Assembly: GCA_046732975.1 (NCBI GenBank)
Contig: JBKPOG010000111.1
Span: 1 to 26,828 of the forward strand
DNA: 26,828 nt
Origin: JAMXLO01 sp046732975
Lineage (GTDB): Bacteria > Pseudomonadota > Alphaproteobacteria > Acetobacterales > Acetobacteraceae
Direction: 5' to 3'
The position numbers and the translations under genes are program-made. The notes under the pieces were generated by a model. The model ran no database searches, had not been told where the DNA came from, and saw only the letters and a program-made list of their open reading frames with translations. Of this stretch, positions 8,238 through 16,400 are shown in pieces. Every line of letters starts with the position of its first letter. Within the stretch, counting starts at the first letter, position 1.

Positions 8238-9232
8238 CTCGTGAATCTGGCGCGAAACGACCGGCGCGGGAGCTATTCGGCCTCCGCGTTTCGGCCATTG
8301 TAGAGACAGTCGTTCTCCTCGGGTTCGCGTTGGCGACGGACCGCCTGCTGTTCGCTGGCGATCGCTTCACCTCTGTCTCACCACATCCGTTCTGGGCAGT
8401 GGTCCTGCTGATCGCAGCGCAATACGGCACTGGCGAGGCACTGTTCGCGGCGGCGTTGTCGGGTGCGGCGCTGCTGATCAACAACCTCCCAGAGCAGGGC
8501 TTTAACGAGGATCTGTATGCCTGGCTGTTGCGCATCAGCTTAAATCCCGTGCTGTGGTGCATCGCCGCTGTCACTCTGGGAGAAATTCGCGCCAGCCATA
8601 AACGACGGGCTGAAGCCTTGCAGATCGAGCTAGCCGAGGCGCAGCAGCAGGCCGAGGCAATCGCCGATGCCTATGACCGCTTGCTGCGGATAAAGACCGA
8701 CTTGGAAGCGCAGGTCGCTGGCCAGCGGCAGACCGTACGGACGATGTACACTGCTGCCCGTGCGATCGAACGCCAGAGCACGGAGGAGGTACTCGCCGGG
8801 ATCCCTGAGGTCGTCGCGGCGGTGCTGCACCCCGAAAAGTTCTCGTTCTTCCTGCTTGATCGCCACGAACTGAAGCTTGCCACCAACCAGGGATGGACCT
8901 CCGACGATCGGTTTCAACACAGATTCCGAGCAGGTACCCCGCTGTTTGCGGCCGTAGTGGAACAGCGACGCTTGCTTATCGCATGCGAGCCGGAGAACGA
9001 AGCGATTCTGGGAAAACAAGGCCTGCTGGCCAGCCCCTTGTCCAGTGAGGAGAGTGGCGAGCCATTTGGCATGCTGAAGATCGAGGGTATGCAGTTCCAT
9101 GAACTGACGCCGGCGGCCTTGCAAAACTTCCGAATTCTCTGCGAGTGGATCGGCGCGGCCTTTGCTCAAGCCCAACGCTTCGAGCGGCTGCACGGCGCAA
9201 GCAAGCGGGCGTCGCTCGCCTTGGCTGGCTAA
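8213..9232 (+). CDS. pelD: PelD-like membrane GAF protein lacking the GGDEF domain
   Basis: A 339-residue inner-membrane protein. Hydrophobic segments at about 27-47, 60-71, 75-91 and 105-123 give four membrane helices, followed by a coiled-coil-like stretch (130-170) and a GAF domain (about 180-320, with KFSFFLLDRHELKLATNQGW and FGMLKIEG). This is the order in Pseudomonas PelD, which is about 455 residues and ends in a degenerate GGDEF domain binding c-di-GMP through RxxD. Here the protein stops right after the GAF domain. I see no RxxD site, and the 200 bases downstream encode nothing like GGDEF in any plus-strand frame. PelD normally assembles with PelE, PelF and PelG in the synthase. The first five codons are nearly repeated, so ATG 8228 is also a possible start. 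Confidence 0.75.
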   Translation: MQLGQMQLARESGAKRPARELFGLRVSAIVETVVLLGFALATDRLLFAGDRFTSVSPHPFWAVVLLIAAQYGTGEALFAAALSGAALLINNLPEQGFNEDLYAWLLRISLNPVLWCIAAVTLGEIRASHKRRAEALQIELAEAQQQAEAIADAYDRLLRIKTDLEAQVAGQRQTVRTMYTAARAIERQSTEEVLAGIPEVVAAVLHPEKFSFFLLDRHELKLATNQGWTSDDRFQHRFRAGTPLFAAVVEQRRLLIACEPENEAILGKQGLLASPLSSEESGEPFGMLKIEGMQFHELTPAALQNFRILCEWIGAAFAQAQRFERLHGASKRASLALAG

Positions 9233-9422
9233 TCACAGGCGCAACTCAGTTAGCCATCCGGATCCTCCCTGCTAATGCGGATCATCGCCCCAGAGCGGGC
9301 CGGGTCCGCGAAGCGGGCGCTGAGTCAGCGGGCGACCTTTGCCTTTCCTGCCACTTGGTTCCTAGTGATTGTGTAATTAACGCCGCGGCAAACCCATGAC
9401 CGCTATCCTTGGTCCCGGCTCC
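9233..9422. other. Gap between pelD and the first signalling gene
   Basis: About 190 bases with no convincing gene and no GGDEF remnant. The AT-richer patch near 9365-9382 (TGATTGTGTAATTAA) could hold a promoter for the signalling genes, but I cannot define -35/-10 boxes with confidence. Confidence 0.4.
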
Positions 9423-9427
9423 GGAGG
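9423..9427 (+). promoter_or_regulatory. Ribosome binding site that fixes a GTG start
   Basis: GGAGG lies six bases before GTG 9434. GTG 9440 and ATG 9455 are also in frame but are 12 and 27 bases away, so the GTG at 9434 is preferred. Confidence 0.65.
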
Positions 9428-9433
9428 CCAACG

Positions 9434-10795
9434 GTGAGAGTGAGAACGCCCGAGATGCCAGCGCGCCGGCAAATCGATCAGATAGCCCTAATAGCGGACG
9501 ATGACCCCGGTATGCGGGACGTCCTGCGCTCGCTCCTGAACGAGGCTGGCTACACGGTGATCGCGGCCGCCAGCGGCGAGGAGGCGCTGAATTTGGCCGA
9601 ACATCTCGACGCCGCCGTGGCAATCGTGGACTTGGCGATGCCGAACGGCGATGGGGTGCACACGTGCAGGGCGTTGCGCCAGATGGAGGTGTGGCAGCAC
9701 GTGCCGATCCTGATCCTTACCAACCACCATACGGACAAGGCGCTGCACGCTGCCAGAATGGCCGGCGCCACAGCTTTTGTCTGCAAGCCATTTATCCCTT
9801 CCGTGTTGCTGCGCCGCATCGCCAGTCTCACCGGCCAGGGCGGTGTAGGGATTGCCGCCGCCCCGATGGTGTGGACGGACCGGTCAGCACAGACGGTTTC
9901 GCGTGGCGATCCATTGTCTGAGCCGATTGTCTGGGAAAAGGTCGAGCCAGCACGCCCGGATGAGCGTTTCTCGGCCGATCGCGCCGTCCTTCAGGCCTAT
10001 CGCAACGCCGATCCTGGCAAATGGGCAGCGTCGGCCCCCCGCGGTCCTAGGGCCGAATGCGCTGAGCCACGCCACTTGCGCGTGTTGGTCGCCGAAGATG
10101 AACAACTGACTCGGGAGATCGTGGTCCATATCCTGACTCAAGAAGGATACCGGGTGGACCACGCTGGCAATGGCCAAGAGGCGCTGGCCGCCGTGATCCG
10201 CGGGCGATACGACCTTGTGCTGATGGACGTGAACATGCCCGGCCTCAGCGGCATCGAGACAGCACGGACCATCCGTTCTTTGCAGAACCAGAAGGCTCGG
10301 GTGCCGATCGTTGCCATGACAGCCAACGCTTTCCATTTGTATGCAGAGGAAATGCGCGTGGCCGGGATGAACGGCTATCAGATGAAGCCGATCAATCCTT
10401 CAGCCTTGATCAGTTGCGTCCGCGAGCACTTGGGAGGCGACTCCCAGGGGATTCCATGTCGGTCCGGCCCGCGGGTCCGCACGCTCGATCTCGAATTATT
10501 AACGGAGGAGGCACGACATTTTGCTCCCGGCGCAATCAGACGCTTTTTGCAGAATCTTACCGCTTCAATCGGTGAAATATTGCCGCTGGCTCAAGGGTGG
10601 GCCAATGCAGATCCCGTCGACGTCAAGCATCGGTTGCACAATCTGGCTGGAGTGGCGGGCACGCTCGGCTGCACCAGACTGTCGGTAGCTGCCCGCGCAC
10701 TCGAAGCGGCTGAAGCGGTTAACGATCAGTTAGTCAACCAGTTCGTCGAGGCAGCGGATGCCAGCCTAGAAGCGATCCAGGAATACCTGGCCTAA
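9434..10795 (+). CDS. Double response regulator with Hpt domain (REC-REC-Hpt)
   Basis: A 453-residue cytoplasmic protein with no membrane segment and no DNA-binding or GGDEF/EAL output. REC1 spans about 15-135: acidic DDD at 22-24, phospho-acceptor D66 in AIVDLAMP, T96, K118. REC2 spans about 214-333: EDE at 221-223, D265 in LVLMDVNMP, T297, K318. The C-terminal Hpt domain (about 355-453) has the phospho-His H402 in LHNLAGVAGTLG, where the usual Lys after the His motif is Ala. With two receivers and an Hpt it is built to relay phosphate rather than bind DNA. Its partner is presumably the hybrid kinase encoded next. The gene lies 200 bases after pelD on the same strand, suggesting a role in Pel control, which is inference. 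Confidence 0.88.
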   Translation: MRVRTPEMPARRQIDQIALIADDDPGMRDVLRSLLNEAGYTVIAAASGEEALNLAEHLDAAVAIVDLAMPNGDGVHTCRALRQMEVWQHVPILILTNHHTDKALHAARMAGATAFVCKPFIPSVLLRRIASLTGQGGVGIAAAPMVWTDRSAQTVSRGDPLSEPIVWEKVEPARPDERFSADRAVLQAYRNADPGKWAASAPRGPRAECAEPRHLRVLVAEDEQLTREIVVHILTQEGYRVDHAGNGQEALAAVIRGRYDLVLMDVNMPGLSGIETARTIRSLQNQKARVPIVAMTANAFHLYAEEMRVAGMNGYQMKPINPSALISCVREHLGGDSQGIPCRSGPRVRTLDLELLTEEARHFAPGAIRRFLQNLTASIGEILPLAQGWANADPVDVKHRLHNLAGVAGTLGCTRLSVAARALEAAEAVNDQLVNQFVEAADASLEAIQEYLA

Positions 10796-11064
10796 GGAAT
10801 GTTAGCGGACTTTCCTGCAAGACAACCTTTTAGATTCACCGAATTTTCGCCCCCGGCGCGTAACATTCCTGCAACCGTTCTAGCACAGCCAAATCCGACA
10901 TCCCTGAACGTTCCATGCCCGACCGCGCACTAATGCATAGCTAAGGCATTCTAGAGCTTCAATTCTAAGGTAAGCGACATGACACGGACACGATCAACAC
11001 GGCGAAGCTCGGTTCTACTGGGTCGTCGTAAAGCAACCGCAGAGCTAAGCGCGAAGTGAGCTCC
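10796..11064. promoter_or_regulatory. 280-base gap with inverted and direct repeats before the hybrid kinase
   Basis: No gene is seen. A 9-bp inverted repeat pairs GGAATGTTA (10796-10804) with TAACATTCC (10861-10869). A 9-bp direct repeat TTCCTGCAA occurs at 10812-10820 and 10866-10874, and an 8-bp palindrome GAACGTTC lies at 10906-10913. These could be regulator sites or a long-looped hairpin just after the upstream stop. The gap is the largest inside the plus-strand block, so a separate promoter for the kinase is plausible. All of this is weak evidence. Confidence 0.3.
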
Positions 11065-11070
11065 AGGAGG
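11065..11070 (+). promoter_or_regulatory. Consensus ribosome binding site of the hybrid kinase
   Basis: A full AGGAGG, five bases before ATG 11076, is the strongest Shine-Dalgarno sequence I noticed in this block. It fixes the kinase start and suggests independent translation, unlike the coupled pel genes upstream. Confidence 0.8.
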
Positions 11071-11075
11071 GCTCA

Positions 11076-13598
11076 ATGCAGAAACAGATCGCCAGGAACG
11101 AGGCTTCGGTACCTTCGCCGTTCCGACTACTCATCCTGGAAGACACCACTACGGACGCCGAGCTCGAACAGCTCACGCTGCGCAGAGCCGGATTGCCGTT
11201 TGCCGCACAGGTCGTCGCTGCCGAAACAGATTTTCTCGCGGCGCTCGCCACGTTCCGACCTGACATCATCATCGTCGATTATCGGGTACCCGGATTTGGT
11301 GGCTTCGAGGCCGCACGCATAACGAGGTCGAAAAGTCCCGGCACGCCGATCATTCTCGTGACTGGAGTGCTCAGCGATGAGGCCGCCGCCGAGCTGCTGA
11401 AGACCGGCATCAGCGATTACGTACTAAAGGACCATCTGGCACGACTGCCGAACGCAGTGATCGGGGCGCTCCGCGACGCCGAAGCGGCAAGAGAGCGGCA
11501 AAAAATCCAGCAGGCGCACGACGAGCTGGCTTGGATTCTTGAATGCGCCAAGGATGGGGTTATTGGTGTCAACTCTGCGGATGTGGTGACCGCATGGAAT
11601 ACCAGCGCCGAGACGATCTACGGTACTGCTGCGAGCAATGCCATTGGTCAGCCGCTTCGCAAGGCCTTGAAGGCGGGCTACTCACGGGCACTACGTCATG
11701 CGCTCGGCCGTGCTCGGTCGAACGGGCGGCCCATGAGCCTGGAGACAAAATACCGAGCCGCCAACGGCAAGGTTTCCGTATTGTCGTTGTCCTTCTCCGC
11801 CACGCATGCCGACGATGGTACGAACAAGGGTGCCTCTATCATCGTGCGCGACATCACCCGCCAGAAGCAGCTGCAGCTTGACCTGGAGCGGACTTCCGAA
11901 CACTTATCCGAACTTCTGCGACAAAATGTGCAAGCCAATGCCTCTCTGCAGAGCGAGATTGAGGTCCGTCGTGCAGCGGAGGTGGAGGCTGCCCGGGCGC
12001 GTCTCCAGGCGGAGCAGACCAGTAGCGCCAAAACCTCCTACATCTATCGTATGAGCCACGAAATTCGTACGCCGATGACCGGTATCATCGGGTTTGCTGA
12101 TCTTCTCCTGGACTCGCCCCTGTCGGATGAGCAGGCCAGTAAGGTACGGAGTTTACGCCAGGCTGCGACGTCTCTTCTTGCCATCATCAACGACATTCTT
12201 GATATTTCGCGAGTGGAATCGGGCCAGTTCAAACTGGAGAGCATCCCGACCGACCTGCCCAGCATGATCGATAGTGTGCTTGAGACGGTAAAACCAACCG
12301 CGGATGCGAAGTCACTCCATCTACGATGGTGCTGCGCGAGCGATGTGCCGACCTGGGTTTTGACGGACCCAACGCGATTCCGACAAATCCTGCTGAACCT
12401 CGTGAGTAACGCCCTGAGATTTACTCGGCAGGGCGGGGTCATGGTTTATGTGACCCGTTCAGCGAAGTCGTCCGCCGAATTGCTACGTTTTGAGTTACAC
12501 GACACAGGGATCGGCATCCCGTTGGAAAACCAGCGTCACCTATTTCAGGAATTCTATCGTGTGCGGGGGGACGGAAGAGCTGACACGGAGGGCAGCGGCC
12601 TAGGCTTGGCCATCAGCCGCCGTCTGGTCGAAGTCATGGGGGGCGCCATTGGAGTGAAAAGTCAGGAAGGCGAAGGATCCACATTCTGGTTCGAGCTTCC
12701 ACTACCAACTACGACGTCTTCCTCTGGCCCTGGGTCAGAGCGTAAGCCCGCGGGACCTGCGACAGCCGGCCGGGTTCTGGTCGCCGAAGACCTGCCGATG
12801 AACCAGATGATTATCGCCGAGATGTTGGAAAAAGAAGGTCATCGCGTCCGACTCGCCGACAATGGGGCCATGGCCATTGCCGCTATGCGCGATGAAACAT
12901 TCGATGTCGTCCTGATGGATATGGAGATGCCGGTCATGGATGGCCTTGAGGCCACCCAGGTTATCCGCAGCATGGAGAGCAAGGCACGAACGCCTATTGT
13001 GGCGCTGACCGCGAACTGTATGATCGATCAGATTGCCGCCTGTCGGCAGGCGGGTATGGATGATTTCATATCGAAACCGATCGATCGGAGCGTCCTGCTG
13101 CACACAGTAGCCACCTGGATTGGGCACGAATCCGCTGTGGTTATGCACAAGGACAGTGCACCAACGGCAGGGATCAAGAATGAAATTGTCGCAACGCTCG
13201 AGCGACAATTTGGGGCGGAGAAGGCTCACCGGTTCGCGTCGATGGCGACTTCAAAGATTCAAGAAGTGGTTGGGGAATTACGGGATTGCCACGATCGGTC
13301 GGCGGCCGCACATGAGCTGCATGATCTAGTATCGATTGCAGGTAATGTCGGACTACGCGAGCTCAGTGAGCAGGCGCGCCAACTGATGAACGTGTTTCAG
13401 CAAAATTTGACCGACACTGCGCTGGTAGACCGCGTCACGGCCTCCGCGGAGGCTGCTTTGGCGCAACTTGGAGACGAAAGTTCTCTAGAGCCATCGGAGA
13501 CCTCTCCCCGCCCGCACAACGGACAATTGGGCCGCATAAAAAATGGGCGACGTTGCATATCTAGAGATTCATCTATTTTGAAGATTGTCCAGACATAA
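11076..13598 (+). CDS. Soluble hybrid histidine kinase (REC-PAS-HisKA-HATPase-REC-Hpt)
   Basis: An 840-residue protein with no membrane segment. The domains are REC1 (about 17-133; ED at 22-23, D68 in IIVDYRVP, K118), PAS (about 148-265), coiled coil (265-320), HisKA with phospho-His H328 in MSHEIRTP, an ATPase domain with N box NLVSNALRF (441-449), G1 box DTGIGI (476-481) and G2 box GSGLGLAIS (506-514), REC2 (about 565-682; ED at 571-572, D615 in VVLMDMEMP, K667) and Hpt (about 700-798; H749 in LHDLVSIAGNVGL). The last 40 residues are low in structure. All catalytic residues for autophosphorylation are present. It is the only kinase in the window and probably feeds the flanking REC/Hpt proteins. 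Sensing must be cytoplasmic, through PAS or through phosphorylation of REC1. Confidence 0.93.
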   Translation: MQKQIARNEASVPSPFRLLILEDTTTDAELEQLTLRRAGLPFAAQVVAAETDFLAALATFRPDIIIVDYRVPGFGGFEAARITRSKSPGTPIILVTGVLSDEAAAELLKTGISDYVLKDHLARLPNAVIGALRDAEAARERQKIQQAHDELAWILECAKDGVIGVNSADVVTAWNTSAETIYGTAASNAIGQPLRKALKAGYSRALRHALGRARSNGRPMSLETKYRAANGKVSVLSLSFSATHADDGTNKGASIIVRDITRQKQLQLDLERTSEHLSELLRQNVQANASLQSEIEVRRAAEVEAARARLQAEQTSSAKTSYIYRMSHEIRTPMTGIIGFADLLLDSPLSDEQASKVRSLRQAATSLLAIINDILDISRVESGQFKLESIPTDLPSMIDSVLETVKPTADAKSLHLRWCCASDVPTWVLTDPTRFRQILLNLVSNALRFTRQGGVMVYVTRSAKSSAELLRFELHDTGIGIPLENQRHLFQEFYRVRGDGRADTEGSGLGLAISRRLVEVMGGAIGVKSQEGEGSTFWFELPLPTTTSSSGPGSERKPAGPATAGRVLVAEDLPMNQMIIAEMLEKEGHRVRLADNGAMAIAAMRDETFDVVLMDMEMPVMDGLEATQVIRSMESKARTPIVALTANCMIDQIAACRQAGMDDFISKPIDRSVLLHTVATWIGHESAVVMHKDSAPTAGIKNEIVATLERQFGAEKAHRFASMATSKIQEVVGELRDCHDRSAAAHELHDLVSIAGNVGLRELSEQARQLMNVFQQNLTDTALVDRVTASAEAALAQLGDESSLEPSETSPRPHNGQLGRIKNGRRCISRDSSILKIVQT

Positions 13599-13634
13599 TG
13601 CTCGGTCAGATCCGCGTAATCCAGCGAGAGTCTT

Positions 13635-14846
13635 ATGGACATCACCTCCGCCACAATCGATGTCGGGTCCGAGTCGTCGAGCGACGGACCGTCCTTCGGC
13701 CACTCAGCCCCAGTGGCCATACGGGAACTACTCGATGCGATTCCTCTCCCGCTGGCGATCGTTGATGACAATCTGAGGTGTGTCGAGCTCAACCGCCGCA
13801 TGGCGGCGACGCTCGGCAGTAGCGGGGAGAAGTTGCGAGGGCTACCGATTCGCGAGATCGTTCCAGCATTTGCGGCGGAACTCGAGACTCAGTTCCTGCG
13901 GGTGCTGGCTGGCGACATCGTTGAGGACAGCGTATTGCGCGATGGATCCGAGCACGCTGCGGTGGGGAGAGGCGAAAAGCATTCATTTGCCGCCCTCCGC
14001 AATGCGTGCGGCGCCCCAGCAGGGGTTTTGTGGGTGGCCCCCCGCGAAGAACGGCCAACGATACCAAGCGCCCGGTCTGTCCCAGGTTTGCAGAGGTGGC
14101 GGATCCTCATGGCCGAGGATTTGGCTATGAACCAGGAAATCATAGCTGAAATGCTGGAATCTGCCGGTTACGAGGTAGTCACCGTTGCAGATGGCGCGTC
14201 CGCCATTGACTCGGTTCGTCGGGGATCATTCGACCTCATACTGATGGATATTGAGATGCCGCTGATGGGTGGCCTCGAGGCCACTCGTGCGATCCGGGCG
14301 CTGGGTGAGGCTGGCGCGGTTCCGATCGTGGCTATGACGGCCAACCGGGGACCGGAGCAGCTCGCCGCTTGTCGTGCCGCAGGCATGGACGCTTATATCT
14401 GCAAGCCTGTTGACCAGGCGGACTTGCTTTCCACCATGCGAAAATGGCTCAAGAGCAGCCACAAGGTGCAGCCCGAGCGGCAAGCTGGGCAGGATAACAC
14501 TATTGACTTTGGGGTTCTGGAGAACATTCGAGCCCACTTCGGTCCTTTTAGGACACAACGGTTCATCCGTGAGGTGTGTATTCGGCTGGAGCATGTTCTG
14601 CTGCAACTTTCGCCAGAAGCGGACAGTAAACACCTTGGGGACGACCTGCATTCGCTGGTATCGATGGGGGGGCACCTTGGGCTTCGTGAGCTGAGCGAAA
14701 GGGCGCGGGCCTTCATGGTCGCCCTGAGGAAGCAGACGGGCAACTTGGAGATTGTGACGGAGGAATTCCGGAGATCAGCGCTGCGGGCGCTCGCTGCACT
14801 GCAGCAGGTGGATGCGGGGGCGCACCCAGGATCACGAAGAAGCTAG
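13635..14846 (+). CDS. PAS-REC-Hpt phosphorelay protein
   Basis: A 403-residue cytoplasmic protein with a degenerate PAS domain (about 28-135; LLDAIPLPLAIVDDNLRCVELN), a receiver (about 155-272; ED at 161-162, D205 in LILMDIEMP, T236, K257) and an Hpt domain (about 290-395; H339 in LHSLVSMGGHLGLRELSERA). There is no kinase domain and no DNA-binding output. The REC-Hpt part closely resembles the C-terminal REC-Hpt of the preceding kinase (shared RxLxAEDLxMNQxIIAEMLE and GLRELSExAR), so one probably arose from the other by local duplication. It starts 36 bases after the kinase stop, on the same strand, probably co-transcribed. The ribosome binding site is weak (GAGAG at 13626-13630). It is the last gene of the plus-strand block and converges on pelG. 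Confidence 0.88.
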   Translation: MDITSATIDVGSESSSDGPSFGHSAPVAIRELLDAIPLPLAIVDDNLRCVELNRRMAATLGSSGEKLRGLPIREIVPAFAAELETQFLRVLAGDIVEDSVLRDGSEHAAVGRGEKHSFAALRNACGAPAGVLWVAPREERPTIPSARSVPGLQRWRILMAEDLAMNQEIIAEMLESAGYEVVTVADGASAIDSVRRGSFDLILMDIEMPLMGGLEATRAIRALGEAGAVPIVAMTANRGPEQLAACRAAGMDAYICKPVDQADLLSTMRKWLKSSHKVQPERQAGQDNTIDFGVLENIRAHFGPFRTQRFIREVCIRLEHVLLQLSPEADSKHLGDDLHSLVSMGGHLGLRELSERARAFMVALRKQTGNLEIVTEEFRRSALRALAALQQVDAGAHPGSRRS

Positions 14847-15014
14847 GCGAGAGGCGCAAGGCGGAGAGGCGCGTAGTGTAAAAGTTTTATTTGCTCTGGC
14901 GGAATGTTGGTCTGGGCGTGGTAGGTGTCCGCCGGGGATCGGAATCGGCAGCTGACTTCACCGGAAATCGCAGTCACAAGCAGAGCCGCAAATTTGCGCG
15001 CGTCTCAGAATGCC
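14847..15014. other. Convergent gap between signalling block and pelG
   Basis: No gene. GAGAGGCGC-type direct repeats sit just after the plus-strand stop, and a perfect 12-bp palindrome CGCAAATTTGCG lies at 14987-14998, close to the pelG stop. I see no clear intrinsic terminator for either transcript, so read-through into antisense RNA is possible. Confidence 0.4.
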
Positions 15015-16400
15015 CTAGATATGCCGTCGACGCAGCTCGCCGTTATTAACAATGAAGGTCATGAAGGGCAGCTGGGCGATACGGGATGATACCAGCGAAT
15101 ACGCATAGATAAGGGACACCAGAGCAGCACCAGCGTAGCCATAGCCTTGATAGCCCAGCCCTAGCCACAAAGTGACCAAGGTCAGTCCCGCGTTGAGCAG
15201 GAGAAACACCGCAGATACACGGAGGAGTTCGTGCCTGAGATCGAAATAGGAGAGAATCGCCATTGTACAGAGTAGGATCCCGTGGAACAGAGCCCCAATC
15301 ACGCCAAATCGGAAAATTGGAACCATTTCCGGATCGCCTTGCGCCAGGCCAATTAGGTGCGGTGCGGAGAGAATAACCAGATAGCAGACCGCGACCTGCA
15401 ACGCGATGATGCTACGCATTCCTTCTCGCAGCACGCGTACAATTGTAAGGTGATTGCGGTCAATTTCGTCCGCCGTCGCATCATTCTCGATGTCTTGGTA
15501 GAACCGCTGATAATGCTCAAAAAACCGCGTCTCGACGACAATCAGGAACAGTGTTGCCGTGGGGATGATGGTGAGATAGGCGAGAAACATTGCGCTATCG
15601 TATGACGGATTGGACCAGATGCCCCTTGCCGTGACCATGTTCCCTGGCGCGAACCACATGATCCATTTGTCCACCCAGACTCCTGCATTGTAGAGCAGGC
15701 CGATGACGGCGAACTGCCAGTAGCGGCGAAACCTTAGAATCAACAAGGACCGTACCCGATACGGGTATTCGGCAAAGATCTGCGCCGAGAGGGCAAAGAA
15801 GATGAACGCCAGCCCGATGGTGAAGCCAGCCAGCATCCCGGCGGCACCAAAAACTCGTCCGGCGGATACAGCACAGGCGAACGCAAGCAACATACCTGCG
15901 GCGAACGCCGCGCTGATGGATCCGAAACTCTGCAGCGCCGACAGAAAAGGGCAGGCAACCCAAATGCCACCCACCACCTGCAAACAGATGATAGCAATCA
16001 GACGCTCGGAGAGCGGCATATCAACGAAGAAGCCAAAGAAAACAATGCCGGGGATCGCCTGCAGGCAAAACAGCAGCAGCAAAGCTGCCAAGAACAGACT
16101 GGTGGCATCTGTTACATCCTTGGCATATATCTGGTCGGCCAGCTGGCGAGTAAGCACAAGCGCGATCGGACCCGCAGCGATCAGGGAAAAGCAGAAATCG
16201 TAGCGAACGATCGAAGAGAAGCGCTGCAGGTCCAGGATGGGCACGATGGAATGCCCTATCAGCTCGATGCCGCCGAGTGCCAGAACAGTGAAGAGCCATG
16301 GGCCGCAGGAAATCACCGCAGCATGCGAATAGGCGCGAAGGCCGGACAACAACGAGTCCTGTCGCGCAAGTTTTCGCAGAGCGAAGCCGATGCCTGCCAT
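15015..16400 (-). CDS. pelG: PelG, polytopic inner-membrane Pel transporter
   Basis: A 461-residue integral membrane protein, close to the roughly 456 of Pseudomonas PelG. The N terminus MAGIGFALRKLARQDSLLSG is the family hallmark, and hydrophobic helices (about 12) cover the whole length, as expected for a MOP-superfamily flippase-like protein. Charged loops are short except around 225-232 and 300-325 (FEHYQRFYQDIENDATADEI). PelG is thought to move the growing polymer across the inner membrane with PelD, PelE and PelF. Its ATG overlaps the pelF stop by four bases (ATGA), so translation is coupled. It is the last gene of the minus-strand pel block. Length and motifs look intact. Confidence 0.95.
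   Translation of the reverse strand: MAGIGFALRKLARQDSLLSGLRAYSHAAVISCGPWLFTVLALGGIELIGHSIVPILDLQRFSSIVRYDFCFSLIAAGPIALVLTRQLADQIYAKDVTDATSLFLAALLLLFCLQAIPGIVFFGFFVDMPLSERLIAIICLQVVGGIWVACPFLSALQSFGSISAAFAAGMLLAFACAVSAGRVFGAAGMLAGFTIGLAFIFFALSAQIFAEYPYRVRSLLILRFRRYWQFAVIGLLYNAGVWVDKWIMWFAPGNMVTARGIWSNPSYDSAMFLAYLTIIPTATLFLIVVETRFFEHYQRFYQDIENDATADEIDRNHLTIVRVLREGMRSIIALQVAVCYLVILSAPHLIGLAQGDPEMVPIFRFGVIGALFHGILLCTMAILSYFDLRHELLRVSAVFLLLNAGLTLVTLWLGLGYQGYGYAGAALVSLIYAYSLVSSRIAQLPFMTFIVNNGELRRRHI

Noticed and set aside
9145..9399. 84-codon frame overlapping the end of pelD, considered as the missing GGDEF domain
   Set aside because: It contains no GGDEF, RxxD or related motif, and its first third is the pelD gene in another frame.
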